DNA from: Dirofilaria immitis
Taxonomy: Eukaryota > Nematoda > Chromadorea > Rhabditida > Onchocercidae
DNA length: 64,000 bases
Direction: 5' to 3'
NCBI GenBank assembly: GCA_024305405.1
Contig: JAKNDB010000092.1
Location: 3,563,501 to 3,627,500 of the forward strand
A program made the translations under genes and the position numbers. Positions 1 through 15,079 of this stretch are shown one piece after another; the first letter of the stretch is position 1; each line of letters opens with the position of its first letter. The notes under the pieces were generated by a model. The model ran no database searches. It saw only the letters and a program-made list of their open reading frames with translations, and was not told the DNA's origin.

Positions 1-553
1 ATAACCTATGTATATCAATTCGAATTATTAATCTCATTAAAATATAGTTATTATTATTAAGAATGAGTAACATGGTATTTTGAATTTCACGATAATTAGT
101 CAAGATCTTATCAGATATTAAAGATGCAAAACCATAATATGACAATCATTTTATTTTTTTCATGTTTGCCTACGAAAAAATCGAATATAATCGTCGGTAA
201 AAATTATGATTATTTTATTATTAATATTTTCATAACCATTTTGTTGCAAGTTGTCAATAAAGAAAAAAAACAATTGCAATTATTATAAAAACTATGATTA
301 TTTTAATTACTATTCATTAAAACTATTTTCACATTAAAAAGAGTTTATTATTAACAAAGTAATTTATTACACAGTAGATTCTGTTAACGTTTATTAATGA
401 TTCTCTGAATCATGACATGATAATTATTATTGACTGAATAATGAAAATTGTTATTTATATTTATTGTAAGCATTTGTTAAGTATAAAGTAAAAAAGATAC
501 GATAGAATAGATCATTTTTTGCAAATAATATTTAAAATAATGCCATAACATAC
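1..553. other. Probable TMC intron, no exon seen
   Basis: AT-rich sequence downstream of the last TMC exon visible in the window, which ends at 554 with a GTATGT donor on the minus strand. The next conserved TMC segments are not present here, so this stretch is most likely an intron and the gene continues past the left edge. No repeat or RNA gene is recognised. Confidence 0.55.
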
Positions 554-3500
554 AGTAGTCCACAATTTATCAGAAGATGGTGTTGTTGGAATGTCATTAA
601 ATTTGCTACGATTGAAAAGTGATGATGCGACAGATGGAAAATCGAATACTACTTGACGACCAGACCTATAATAAAAATAAGATAATCATTAAAATAAAAA
701 TGATTTGATTTTTCCTCAAAAAACAGAGTTCAACTTACAGTACTCGAATCATTTAAAATTAATTTTCACGATAGATTTCAAAAGGAAACATTATCAAAGC
801 AATTGAAAAATGAATGGCACGGTTAAATAATTCATCATTTTTTTCTTTTTTATTTGCAAAGTTTTCACTTATTGCTTTATTCGAGAGCAATATTACTGAA
901 AAGAATTTCTTATCAAGAAATAATTCAATCTCAGTTTGTTTTTAACAAGTGATACCATAAAAATGAACAATTTCCAATCAAAAATTAATTCTATAAAAAA
1001 TGAAAAAAGTTAAATTAAATCCGAAGTGCAAATTTGAAATTAATAATTTTTAATAAAAAATAAGTCAAGGAACAATAGTTATCGAGAAATAAAAGATTTG
1101 AAAAAACCGGTGTTTAATCATTTGATTATAGGAATTGTCATAGGCTGGTGCTTTATAATGATGATAATCGGAATACTGCGGAACTGGAACAAGATGTTCA
1201 CCAACGTTTCGTTGGCTTTCCATTGTATTCAGCATGAACATCAACGAAATAATTAGGGTATAATAATTTAATATATAGAGGAACAAAACCCTGAAATTAT
1301 CATCAAAAAGGAAGACGACTTGAAATGATCGATTGGAATTATAATTATATAATAAGGCCTGAAATAGTGGATTGAAATTATAATTGCAGAGGAGGATGAT
1401 CTGAAGGAGATTAAAATTAATATTGGGAGTAAAAAGAAATTTTTGTAGTTATCATGTCCTATTGTTATAAGCGGAATCAATGCAAAAATCATCACGCTTA
1501 AATATATTGGATTTAATCGGTTTCCAACAAAACAAAAAAGTTATCGCTTACAACAGTAATAATAAAAATGATAGTATTCTTCCAATAGTTTTTGAACTAA
1601 GTAAGCAAATTTCAGGAAACAATAAGATACCTTCCTAATTGAAGTCGGAGAGAAGTTCGTGGATGATATCGTTCCATTTTACTGATGAGATCGAAAAATT
1701 TGGAAATGTTAGGGTGATAAATGAGACCGTTATTGATACTGCATTCTGAAGTCCATTAATAATTTAAAATTAAAAAATAAATATTAGAATAATATTTTGC
1801 TATCACTTTTTATTCTTGTTTATAAAATTGAAAAAATAAAAGGGCAAAATTTAGTTTAATTTGATATCAATCAATTTAATTTTATTTTATTCAGTTATTT
1901 TAATTAAAAATTTTTACAATATAAAATAAAAACATACTCGTTGTATGAAACTTGTCTTTGTTGTAATTTGACTAACAGCAAGAATAGCCCATACTGATCC
2001 AGCTTGCATTGCAAAAATTAATATATTCGCTAATACACGAAGAGCAAATTGGAAAATGCTATAAATAATAATTATATTATATGAAATAAGTAAGTAGAAA
2101 ATGAAATTTAATTATAAATATTTGGCATCGAAAATAATAATAACAATAATAAAATAATAATAGTAATAATAGGTAATAATAATAATAATAATAATAATAG
2201 CAACAATAAATGTCTTCTAGATGTTAATAATAAAAAAAAAAATGTTTATTTTATCGTCATTTGAGAAAACGATACATACAAACATAAATCCATCCTTTAG
2301 TCTGCATGTAATTAATGTACATTCACGCAATTATAGAGGTCATAATAGTATACTGTAAGTCATAATCATATACTGTAAGTGATAATAATGATAATTTTGT
2401 TAGGTGATCGTTAAATGACATGAATGTAAATTTAACGTTATATTATTGATATATAAAAAGGATATTAGTTAAAAATGCCTACTCGAAATTTTTCGTGCGA
2501 TTTACATTATATTCAGCAATTATTTCCTGTAAAATTTAGAAATTTGTTAAATAATTCTGATTTAAAATGATCGAAATTAAATTAAAGATGGAATTATGGA
2601 TCGATAAAAACAAGCAACTAATATATAAGATAGATATTTATAAAAAGAAAAAAAGACAAAGAATTTTTTTTTAAAAGTAAACCTTTTAATCAATTAAAAG
2701 AAATCATTCGAAAAAAAGATATATTTAAAAATTTTTAATTCACTTAAAATTAAATAAAAGCAAAAACATATCATACACGAAATTTGTTAACATTAGCCAT
2801 CACAAAATTCCCGGCAGTTTCGGCATTTCCGATCGAATAATCCCAGCCGGCAAATAATTTCCAATTAAATACATATTGGTCCGCTTTGCCACCAGCAATT
2901 TTACTTTGTCGAGCATTTGATGCCATTCTATAAAGTATATTCATTATTTTTGCCAAAATACAATAAATATTTAAATATATTTTCTCACCAATCCATCACG
3001 CTATATCCGAATATATCGCAATAACACTTCAGAAGAACAAAGAGCTATTTCCGAATTTCCGATTAATTAGTTCTAAGAATTGTATAACTTTTTGAAATTT
3101 TGGCTTATCCTAAACTTTCCAAAATTTGAATCAAAATTTAAGAATTTTCTGATCCTGATTATTCATGTAAAAATCGATTCCATTTTCCTGAAATTAATTG
3201 GAAATACGTACTAAATAAAAATTAATTACGGTAACTTACTTTTGCAAGATGATAAAGAAACTATAACCGAGAATGAATAAATTTACAATAAAATATGCAA
3301 CAGGTACACTATATTGAACCGTATCACCAAAATAGGTCTCACTGCTGTAGTAACCATAAAATAATAATGAATATTCAAAATAACCCTAAAAATAATTATA
3401 CTATAACTTTGGAACAAAATACAGTAAGAAATTATGAATCTTGCTATTTAAAGAAGAAATTTTCCATTGTACAAAAATTGCATTTTGATTAAAACTAACT

Positions 3501-6500
3501 TTTTGGATACTTTTTCTGATTTTTTCAATTTCTGTTTATTTTAATTTTCTTGTATTTTATTTTCCCTTCATTATTATTTAGTATTTAAATTGATAAGATG
3601 CTAAAATTTTGTAAATGTCAAAAATATTATCTGCAAAGTACTGACTGAAAAATTCTAGGTAACCATTTTAATGATGTAGCTTGGTAATAATGTTTATAAA
3701 TTTATATTAAATAATAATTCAAAAAATCCAAACTGGTTTTTTAATTCTGATTTTTTTGGGTTTTTTATTTTTGTTTCTATACAAGTTTCGATCATTTGTA
3801 TATTGCAACAACACAATATGCCTTAACGACTTTTAGAATAATTTTATAAATTTATTATTTCTTGAAGCATTTTGAAAAATATATACCTTCAAAATGTGAA
3901 ATAATTAATATATACTGCTTTTTATTCAACTTCAGCTATTAATTGCAATTTCTTTATTGCCAACAAAAAAGAAGAGAATAATTACTTTAGGAAATGCTTA
4001 CTTTAAAATCGAGAATGGTATTCAATTCATCTGCTCGTGGTATGTCTTTCTCTTTCATAACTTTAATATGATATGTTCGATTATATCGATCCGGACCACC
4101 TCGAGAATCTGCTAACCACTACAACAAAATCTTTCCATTTAACATCAAATTGATTAATTAATTTTAACAATTTAATGGGGTAGAATCAGCACTATAAGAT
4201 TGGAACTTTGCAAAATAATGACTAAAATTGACATGGAATAAATAAAGCAAATTTCAAAGAAAGGAAGAGATTATTTTAACTAAGATTTAAAATTAGAATT
4301 AAAATTTCTTGAATACAAAATGTTATTTTTAATAATATTTTCATTCTTCCTAGTTGATGTAATTATTTACTTCGGCATATATTTTAGGAAAAATCTTCTA
4401 ATATTAGTGAAATTTCATCCCAATGTTACTAATTTTGTTAAGATATGCTTACAAACCAAATATGTCACATTTACTTATTTTATGCAAATTTTTATGCATT
4501 ATGATAAAATTTAAATTAAATCCTAATATTTTAATTATATATTTTTTTAATTCATCAAAAGTGTGCATACCTCTGGAATGGTAACGAATAACATCATTAT
4601 AATTGTCATAGTAATGTTAACACTAAGAACCCATCGTAAGAATGTAAAATAAGATGATACCACGGAACCATAATGACCTGGAAAATGAAGACGATTATTT
4701 AATTATCAGTAAAATATCACAGAGGAACTTTAATTATCATTAGAGGACCAAGTTGGAATTGCTTAATTGATGTTAATTAATTAATAAAAATTAAAAATTA
4801 ATTAAATCTTCTTGTATATAAGGAAATTCAAAAATAATGCATAATCATATTTTCAAGAAAATCAAGCCTTTTTCAGTTTGAATTTTTCAAAAAAATTTTA
4901 TGGCAAAAATCTGTATTTCAAAAATTTCATCAGCTATATTTTATTTCAAACAGAAGCGATGAATGATAAAAATAATGAGCAACCTAATCAGATAAGATCA
5001 ATCAATATTTTATGTTTTATTTATTTCCTTGTATTCTATTTGTTTGAAGAACTGATAAGAAAGATATGAAAATATATTTAAAAAGCACCGTAGTCAATTA
5101 ATTAATTAATTACTTTCAATTGTTTTAATTTTAGCTTCCCATGGTATCAAATATATCTTCATATTACTGCACCATCGGCCAAGTGCTGTCCATTGTCTAT
5201 GTGCTTCTACTTTGTATAGATGCCATCGTGATACTTTCGATTGCTGACGTTTCAAATAACGTCGAGCTACTCTGAAAAATTTTCCTTCGCCTCACTTTTT
5301 TCCTATTTCGAATTAAAATTTTTTACTTTTCTTTTTTCACTTTTTCAAATAAAATTTATAGCTATGTGTGAGAATCAATTTTAAAAATTAATTTTATAAC
5401 AATATCATCATTCTTGTAAAGTCGTAATCGATACAGTAACTTTTAATTTCTTTGATGGAAAAAAGTTTTATGTAAACAATTTTTTTGCAATAAAACAATG
5501 TTAGTTATATTTTTGTTAATCATTCTTAGGAGAAATAAAATGAACAAAATATATTATAATCATACTTTAAAGCACGTCTTTTCCGTTTCATACTCCACGG
5601 TTGACTTCGTAAACGGATAATTGCTTCCTTTTTTGACGGATCGTTTCCAGTACCCATCCTTTCGACATCTGTTTTGGATCTTCTTCTTCCTCTTCCTCAT
5701 TTTCATCCCTGAAAAAAATTGCGTCATATTTTTTATTATTTTATTTAAGTTACCAGTAATTCTTCTTGCAATTAATTAATTGAATTTCTTAACATATTGG
5801 TGTAATTTAATATTCAAAATGATATCTTTTCGGTACTTACTGAATTTTGAACTAATTTTCTCAACAGTGAAAATGCTAATTTATATTTCTAATAGTTTCT
5901 AGGTATGTTTTAATTTCTCTTAATATCGAAAATGATTAACTCAATATCTGAGATATTTTATTTCATATTGATTAAACGACTAGTATTGAATTAATTTCGA
6001 AATTCTTTCATTACACTCAATTTAAGATTATTCATTTGTTCCTTACAAAAAAACTATCGTTTGAATTTCGTTATTGCTAAAAATTATTTATAATCATCTA
6101 GAAATCTGAAAAAAAAAGTAGAAAAGGAAGGAAAAACTAAATAGAAAAAAAATTGACTGTGCTTCAGTTAACTGTCCAGGAAGACGAATTGGTTTAGCAT
6201 TCGAAGAAGATCGTTGAAAAAGAGAAACCAAGTCGACCTGTAATATATGAAGAAAAATCAATGAATAAATTAAAATTTAAAAACTATGAACTGAAAATTT
6301 TAAATGCTTCATTTCACTTCTTCCTTATTTTTTATTTTTAACAAAATGAAATATATGACAAAATTCCTCACAAGAAGGGAAGATCGCCGTGACAATCGTG
6401 CAGCGGATGATGAATCATCGTCGGCGGATTCTGGAGTGCGATCAGCTGATCGACTAAATGCGACACGTTCTTCTGAGTCGACATTTTCATTATCGCTTTT

Positions 6501-6568
6501 TTGAACTTTCTCAATGTTTGTTGAAAGAGCTTCCGGCCAGCTTCTAATGCCGCGGTACAACGATGCAT
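554..6568 (-). CDS. tmc: TMC (transmembrane channel-like) protein, 5' part
   Basis: Multi-exon gene for a TMC membrane channel. TMC proteins form mechanotransduction or leak channels and number two in worms (tmc-1, tmc-2); I cannot choose between them. Minus-strand exons that join in phase: 6568-6372 (start uncertain), 6237-6173, 5708-5566, 5271-5114, 4677-4571, 4118-4002, 3385-3240, 2927-2777, 2526-2483, 2058-1938, 1745-1631, 1290-1108, 665-554. Order of landmarks: a Ser/Asp/Glu-rich cytoplasmic N-terminus, then [15 protein letters not shown], the hallmark [19 protein letters not shown] at the first membrane segment, [38 protein letters not shown], a membrane segment at 1938-2058, [16 protein letters not shown] and another membrane segment near 1250. 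Exons at 5566-5708 and 1631-1745 each need one extra base (T run 5629-5634, A run 1694-1698) to stay in frame. The ATG at 6568 reaches the conserved frame only if the T run at 6497-6502 is also one base short. C-terminal exons lie outside the window. Confidence 0.93.
2131..2209. repeat. Imperfect (ATA)n microsatellite in TMC intron
   Basis: AAT/ATA trinucleotide repeats with a few interruptions, lying between the TMC exons at 1938-2058 and 2483-2526. Ordinary intronic simple sequence. Confidence 0.85.
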
Positions 6569-9500
6569 CGAACGCTAGCAGTTATTACGGATTATGCGTA
6601 ACTCACGAAGTGTAATCACTAATTCGTGCAATTCACCTAAAAATTTTCGTGAAAACAATATCCAAATAAACTTGTTAAACATATGAAAATTTCTATTTCT
6701 AAACAAGCTGACAAAATTTTACTTTCTAAAGCTATTGATATGGTTTAAAATTAAAAATGTTGTATTCTTTTTTAAGAAAATGAAAATTTTTAATCACAAA
6801 AAGTAGGAATGTGTAAAATTTCGAACTACTATCACTATTCTGCTCTGTTTTTTTTTTTTTATTTTTGTCACCTTTTTCGATTTTAATAAAATTTACGAAC
6901 TAACCTTTAATAAGATAATATCAGGCAACAACAAATAACAACTAGAAAAGCTGCCTGAATTGTAGAATTGTTGAAATTTGATATTTATTTTTTGGTGTCG
7001 AATAGGTGAGAATAAATTGTAATTTGACCAAAAGCGATAATTATTTTTAAAATTTCCAAGTAATTATTCATAACAATTTCCTCATTTAGTAGCATCATTT
7101 ATAAGAGTAATTGATTCGCGCCATCTTATAATAAATGCAATTGATCAAATGTATGAATATGGATATATCAAATAGGATAATTAAAAATTTATAATATACT
7201 CATTTCGTTTGTCTATTAAGATATCATTCGTATGATCTGAAATTATTTTATATCACAACTATATAATTATTCAAAAAATGATATTATAGTAATAGTTATG
7301 AGCGATAAGAATATGAAAATTCAATTAATTTAAAATAATCAAATGAAAAACAAGACAGGTGTTTAGGTTAACATTTCATACAATGTATCTATGTAATTAT
7401 TTTAATTCTCGCTAAACAAATACAGATAACAAAAAAATTAAGCCATGTTTATTCAAAGAAATTTATCATAAAACTTAATTTAAAAAACGAAATGAAAGTA
7501 ATGAAAGTGAAAATTTAAAGTTTTTCAAAATAAATTCATACTATCTTTTATACCTAAATGTCTATTTCAAATATTCGATGATTAAAATCGATTTCAGAAA
7601 AAAAACCTGTCAGGTTAGATTGTAATACACATCGTTTTCTATTTCATAGTAATACATACGATCTAAGGATGATTTCTTTTAGCTTAGATGCCAACTGTTA
7701 AAATGTTTTATGAAATTCCTCGCTGTTAGTTAAAAACTCAGAAAATGGTTTATTTTGCAAAGTTTTTTATTAATTCAGATTATTTCTTCAAATTTACTTC
7801 ATGCTTCAAATTTCTACAAATATATTGAATTGCTTGGGTGATAGATTAATTATTTTAAGATGGAAAAATAGATAGATATATATAAGAGAAATCACAATGT
7901 TTGAGAAAGAAAAATAAATGTAAAAAAATTTCAATTAAATTATTATATTTTTATGTGATAGAAATGAGATAATACCAATTATTTTCAGCACTACATTATT
8001 TTTAATTGATTAAATAACATCAGCAGAACTATTTTTTTATCTTAAAAATGAAATCAAAAATAATCATCATACTAATCAATAATCTATTCTTTTTCTTTTC
8101 CTTTTATAAAACATGAAACAACTCAATATGAAAAACAAAGACAAACTGTGATATAATTATTGCAAATTAAAGTTTAAAAATTAAAAAAATTCTTGTTATA
8201 AAATCGATACTCTTCAGCATATAAGTGATAAAATTCGATAACTAAATTAATCAATGCAAAAGTTAATTGGAAAAGGAAAAGAAAATTGAAGGGATTATTG
8301 AATATTTCTACAAATATTATGCATGTAAACGAATTATTGTAATAACTTAACTGAATGAATAAAATTTAACATTTTCTATTGCTAAACAGTTCCAATATAT
8401 TTATTGAATTATATTAATTTTATGATTTCTAATAAGCCTAATTGTACAAATTTGTAAAATCTGTTTAATGAAATTTGATATTGAAATAATAATTCGCAAT
8501 CATTATTCACAAAAGTTGTTTCGTCATTTCATAGTTATTTATTTGCTCTTTCTTTCTTATTGTTTGGTTGATTATTCTTATTTCACTTCAAAATTATTCA
8601 AATATCTTATAATATCTTAAATTATATTCATCTTTTAAAATGGAAAATTTTGGAATTTTTCTTTGTTTCTAGTTTTTTTTCCATTTTAATAAGAATATGT
8701 AAATTTGATGATACTACAAATTTTGTTCCATAATATGAAGAAAATCCATTCAAAATCATTACAATTTACTTTTTAATTATTAACGAGAAATATCCGATTT
8801 GCAAGATTTTGCATTTCCTTTATAAAAATCAATATTTCTATTGAATTCAATAAAAATCCTAAAGAAGTAAATTTTTCGAAATTAGTTGAATATAAAAAGA
8901 AGGCATGGAATTTTGACAATGGAAAATTGCAATTTAAAAGAATTTAGTAAGAGTTGGAATAAATAATGAAAAATTGAAAACAAAAAGTAGCGCTGTCAAG
9001 AGGAAATAGTAATGTCATATGCTGTCGATATAAAAGAAATTTAAAGTTTTAATTCTATCAGCTACGTTAATTATTTGCGGCAACGATTGAAAATAAAAAT
9101 TTTGAAATTAAACATTTTCTAATAAAATATTATCATTCAATTATGTGAAGGTACAATTCCTTTTATAACATTAAATTCATATTAAAGTAATCTTATTTAT
9201 TTGAGTTCATTGCTTTTTTTCTTTACTTTTTCAAGAATTAAGTTTACATCTATCGAAATATTAATTTTTTAACTCTTTATTACTGTGCTAGCATTTGACA
9301 ACTGTTAGGAACTAGGAACTTGGTATCCTAAAATGTTTCGTTGTTCCCATTCCTAAATAAAAATATGATTATGGAAAGTATGCTTTAGTATACCTTTTCC
9401 ATTATTATTTACTGTGCAAATGAAACAGATAAATCTTTAAAATTATTTGTTGAAATTTATTTCTTGCCACTTCTTATTTTCTTTCATTTTTCCCATGCAT

Positions 9501-12153
9501 AATCATTATTGCTTGGTTATCGCTAAAACTACTTTTATTAAATAATTTTCTATTTAATACGTTAATAATCATCATTATTACTATTAAATAATATCCAACA
9601 AATAACAGATCATGATTGTAAAAATAATTTTTATTGAATATTTGAATAAAAAAACAAAAGAATTAAGCAAAACCGCCAACATATCTCTTAAAAAATTCGA
9701 TCAATGTTGGCATATATATTATATATAATGAAATCAAGGAATGCAAAGTATTTGAAAAGATATGCAATGATATGATGAAGTCTTACTTCAAAGGCAATTG
9801 TTTACATCTGAATCAATCATCAATTTTGTCTCTTCTAACTCATTAAACTATTTACAAGTAAATGAATTGCAACTGCTATGAAATGTTAGTCTGAATCGAT
9901 GGATTATCTTTTTCGTCATCTTTTAACTGATAAACTTTAAAATCAAAAAATAATGAAATGTTTTACCCCAATTTTTTCCAATAGAACATTATTTTTGCTT
10001 ATTGTATTTCATTCAAACATTCCTTGCTATCATCAGGTTCATGCTAAATATTTTTTATTGCAAAAATTATACCAATAAATTTTTTAAATTAACACTAACT
10101 TTTAAAATTTAACATTTTAACACTCTTTTCCTTTTTCAAAAAATTAATAAATTATTTCGGTAACAATTATTGATAAGTAATTATCATTTAGAAGAGAGAG
10201 AAAAGAATCTAAATAAAATTCTTTTATATTAATGGATATGAAAGCAAAAAACAGGAAAAAGTTGTTTTCTTAATTATCCAATATTTATCACTAGTAATAG
10301 CAAATATATTAATATATAGATTCAAAAAGAAAAATTAGAAATGAATCTGGAGTTCGTTTCTAATATTAAACTGAAAAATACTCTAAGAATTGATAGGTAT
10401 CATTATTATAAAAGCCATAAACTGATTTTAACACTTTCATCTTTCTCATAAAAAAAAATTTAGAATATCTCTGTCAGATGTTATGCATTCAAATCACTTT
10501 AAAACGTGGTCTATTGGTATATTTGTTGACGAATATACCATTACATTTACTAAGGCTTCTTAACGATAAATTTCAAATTCTAATACGAATATTTAAGTAC
10601 TTTAATATGTATTCAAACATATTTCTAATAATAAGAATTCCTTGGATAATGATAATATTGGTAACTAATCAGGAACTATAATCATATTATATCAATTTAA
10701 AATGCATAATTTTAAGAAATAATTTAAATGAATGAAGCATTCATATTAAATCAAATAATCTTGGATAAATAAGTTATTTTTAAAGCAAAATAAAGAAGAT
10801 ATATCAGCAATTTAGATTTCAGCTGACTATATATAATCACTTTTATCATTTAACATACAAAAATTTATATAATAAAAATTATGTCCAAAATCCATGACAA
10901 ATATAATGAGAAGATAAAATAGCAGCAAAAGAATTTTTCTTCAACGTCTTAAATCATTTATTGCAACTATATCAAAATGAATACTATATTTAATGTTCTT
11001 GCCTTACTATATATTATTATTTTTTTAATTACACAGAAAAGTTCATAAAATTTACTCTGCTAAATACCATTTAGAATTAAAAATTCGAAAGATAAAAATA
11101 ATCTTCAACTTAAAATTTCGAGATGATTTGTAAATCATATGCCAACTTTCAAAAAGTTTTTAATAAAAGAAATATATTTTCTCTCAAAAATTTTATGAAT
11201 TAAATTGTGTTTAGATCTAAATCACTAATTTTGTCCACCACTATGATTAATGGTCAATAATTTTATTTTGATAATAAGAACTTTAAAGTGTGAAGTAAAA
11301 GCATTGAGAATTTTTAAACTAGAATTAAAAGACTACGGAAAAGTTGAGAAATAACAGTCTTAAAATAATAGATATGCAATGACGCTGAAACATTCTTTCT
11401 TCCTTTGCAAAGTTCGAGGAAACTTTTCGTTTCGCAAAGAGTGTATTTACCATTAAACTAATTAATCAAATCCGATGTTTCAATCGAGAATAATTTAGCG
11501 GAAAATGAAATCTAACATATAAAGAATCATTTCCTCTCATTTTCAATATATTTGATTGCATACATATATTCGATAATAAAATTATTTAATTTATAAATAA
11601 GGTTTATAAAATTATTAATTTTATATTGCTTAGATTAGCGAAATATATTTCTTATACCAGTTGCTAATTTAGTATGGAAATAATTATATTTATCAGTTTT
11701 CAACTATAAGTAGTTGTAAATAGATACAAGCATATCCTTATTAATCTGTCAAACAGGAATAAATTTGCATATTCTTGTGGTATTGAAATTCTTTATTGAA
11801 ATTTATTAATTTCTGAAAAAGATTTTCTGCATCTTTCAAATTGTAGAAGTCATTTTCTAATGGAAAAATTATGAAAAAATGTCGAGATAATTGAAAAAAT
11901 AGCTGGCAGAGGAAAGAATCAGCTGAGTATAGGTAAATGAAATAAAATTTCGTAGTAAAATTCCTTTAATTTTGTTGAGTTCCCAGTTGCCTAGACGTTG
12001 TCGCAGTAAAAGTTGAATCTTTCGTGTTTATCGTTTGAAAACTGAAAGTGTCCCATTGATTTAATCAGCAAAATTTCTAAATGTGATAATTTTCTTTGAG
12101 GTATCCAAAAATTTTAGAGTAATCAAAAAGATCAAATGATGAGTTATAATCAA
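6569..12153. other. Gene-poor AT-rich stretch upstream of TMC
   Basis: No exon with a recognisable motif, no tRNA and no transposon ORF. The sequence probably holds the TMC 5' flank or 5' untranslated exons. The only open frames are short and of AT-rich composition, for example 10478-10681, and none shows family motifs. Confidence 0.5.
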
Positions 12154-13566
12154 AATGCAATCTTTGTTCTATCAAGCATTCTTATCCGTTCAAAAAAATA
12201 ATTTCGCCCATATATAATTAATTTTTTATTATAAATATATTATTATAAAATTATTAATTTTAACAAGAAATGACTTATTGCTGCTGCATATGAATGTTGA
12301 TATCTTAAAAAGCGATTTCTCTTTTGATTATTCATTAGCTTAGGTAAAACTTTCACTTTATCGGATTTGTTTATTTTCTTAACTTTATTTCAAATCCTTA
12401 ACAAATTCAAGTTTACTTCTAAAAAAAAAAACCAAAAACAAAAAAATAAATGACGTAAGATAACTGACGTAAAGTTTTTCGGCAACTTTTCATGTAGTTG
12501 TAATAGAACAAAAAAAAATTTTCGATCAATTGATCATTGTCAACTTTTGTAACTGATCACTACTCATTTCATTTTGATAACTTTTCAAAAAAACTCATAT
12601 AATATATATTTTCTTAAAAATGAATAAATAAATAATAAACTATTAGTTTAGAAAATATAAACGAATTGAAATAATATATATAATATAATTACATTTTATA
12701 TTAAAAATATATTTTAATATAAAATAGCAAAATTCATTTATTTAACGTTAATAAAATAATAAAAGATAATAAATAAATGCAAGATAATTAACTTAGCGGA
12801 CATATTTTGGAATAATAGAAATGAAATTTAAAGATGAAAGATTTGCTGAAAAATATGCAACAAAAGTTAACTGCAATTTCCATTATATTTTGTTCTTTTT
12901 ATCCCTTTCTTTATCTTTTTATATGCTCATATTTGATTAATTCCTTTTAATTTAGTTTAAATAATGCTTTCGCTAATTTTCGTAATAATTTCAATCCAAA
13001 TCCTACAATGAATTCGATATATCATATCAAATATTGTTATCATAAATTTATTAAACAGAATATGATTGGCTATCCTTTTCTCTTTTATAATAATAATTAA
13101 TAATGATTAATCCAAAAATTAATTATTATTATAATTGCTAATCAATAATGAATGTAAAAATGAGAACAAAATTATCTTAGAAAAAAGCATGAGAAAATAG
13201 TTATAATTTAGATAGAGAAATTGGATAAGATAAATTTTTCAGAATTCTTATAATCTCGATTCATTCCGGTTCCTGAAATTAAATATTTTCTAAAATGACG
13301 AGAGAAAACAGAAAACGATTTTTGAAAAATTCGGTCTTCTCTTTCTAGTTTTATTTCCTATTCTTTTTTGTTATATTGTTTTTATTATTTAATGAATATC
13401 ACGTTGATATTTATAAAGAAAAAAAATTATAATTAAGATTAACATTATTAAATTTTTTGATAAAATTTATGATTGATTGAAATTTGTGCTTAATCTTAGT
13501 GTCTTCGAATCATCATCATTCATCATAACACATCCATCCTTTTTGGAGCAATCGGAAAAGATGATA

Positions 13567-13600
13567 GTGCAAAGTGCAAAGTGCAAAGTGCAAAGTGCAA
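13567..13600 (+). repeat. Short tandem repeat, 7-bp unit GTGCAAA
   Basis: Nearly five copies of GTGCAAA in tandem. The reverse-complement copy is at 21261-21294 in the other palindrome arm, with the same copy number. Confidence 0.9.
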
Positions 13601-14670
13601 TCATTATTTAAAATAATCTATGAAAAATATCCAAGATATTTGACGAGTTTTATTTATTTCTTTTTATTCTTACAATGGTTTTTTTAATATGCTATAGTAT
13701 CATTCCGTTAGCATGTTGTCATCTTCAAAAATTATGATACTTGGTATTGATTCAATAATTTAGATGATTTAAAAATTATTAGGTAATCCTTACAAATAAT
13801 CAATTTTATTACTTTAATTATGATAATAAATTGATAATTTGAATTTTACATGTAAATTAATAAAAATAAAATTATTATTATAACTTAGTCAAACATTTAA
13901 TACAATAATATAACAATATGTAATTGACATAAATATACATCCATCAAATCAATTTCGTAAAAATATTCCTCAATCATTATGTTCAAAAAAAAGAAAGAAA
14001 GAGGAAAGGAGATGAAAGAATATAAGCAGACTTTTGAAAACATGCTGATAAATGTTAATTGCAATACACAACAAATTATACAATATATAAATAAAAATAT
14101 ATAAGCATAATAAATATTTAAATATTATTGAAAAAGAAACATTGTTAGTGTTAGAAGATGTAAGAAATGTTTACGATTAGAATGGAACATTTTGCAACAA
14201 ATGATTTGTAATATTGGATTAACAAATCTCTTGTATGATACCATCAATTAAAAAATGGTTAAAAACAAGTTAAAAAAAAAAAAAAAGGAGGTGGAGAAAA
14301 ATGAAGAGGGAAAATAGAAGAGAAAGAGAAAAGAGAAAGATGAAAAAAATCGACTAGCTAATAGTTCCTGAAGCAACGTGTAGGAATTCTTTCACGAACT
14401 TCACAAGAGTAAAATTTTTAGGATGAAGAAATAAATAAGAAGAGCTACATTATAACTAAAATTCTTCTTCGGCCTGCCTTTTGATAATGATGATGACGAG
14501 ATGATGATAACGATAGTGAAGGTAAAGCTGTTGATAGACGGTTGAGAATCTATGCAAGTTGCAGTATCCCAATCAACGGCTTCATTCCAACTATCCGTAT
14601 CAATCAATCATCTGTTCTATTCAATAGAATAAAAAATTGTGAAAGAAGCAACTAATCAATCCCATATATA

Positions 14671-15079
14671 TATGATATGATATGATATGATATGATATGA
14701 TATGATATGATATGATATGATATGATATAATATAATATAATATAATAATAATATAATATAATATAATATAATATAATATAATATAATATAATATAATATA
14801 ATATAATATAATATAATATAATATAATATAATATAATATAATATAATATAATATAATATAATATAATATAATATAATATAATATAATATAATATAATATA
14901 ATATAATATAATATAATATAATATAATATAATATAATATAATATAATATAATATAATATAATATAATATAATATAATATAATATAATATAATATAATATA
15001 ATATAATATAATATAATATAATATAATATAATATAATATAATATAATATAATATAATATTAATATAATATAATATAATA
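14671..15079 (+). repeat. Long pentanucleotide microsatellite (ATATA)n/(TATGA)n
   Basis: Eleven TATGA units grade into about 330 bp of nearly pure ATATA pentamer with one short interruption near 14741-14750. Because a 5-bp unit is read as a 15-nt cycle, the other strand is open and would encode a Tyr/Ile/Leu repeat of about 140 residues. This is an artefact of the repeat, not a protein gene. Confidence 0.97.
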
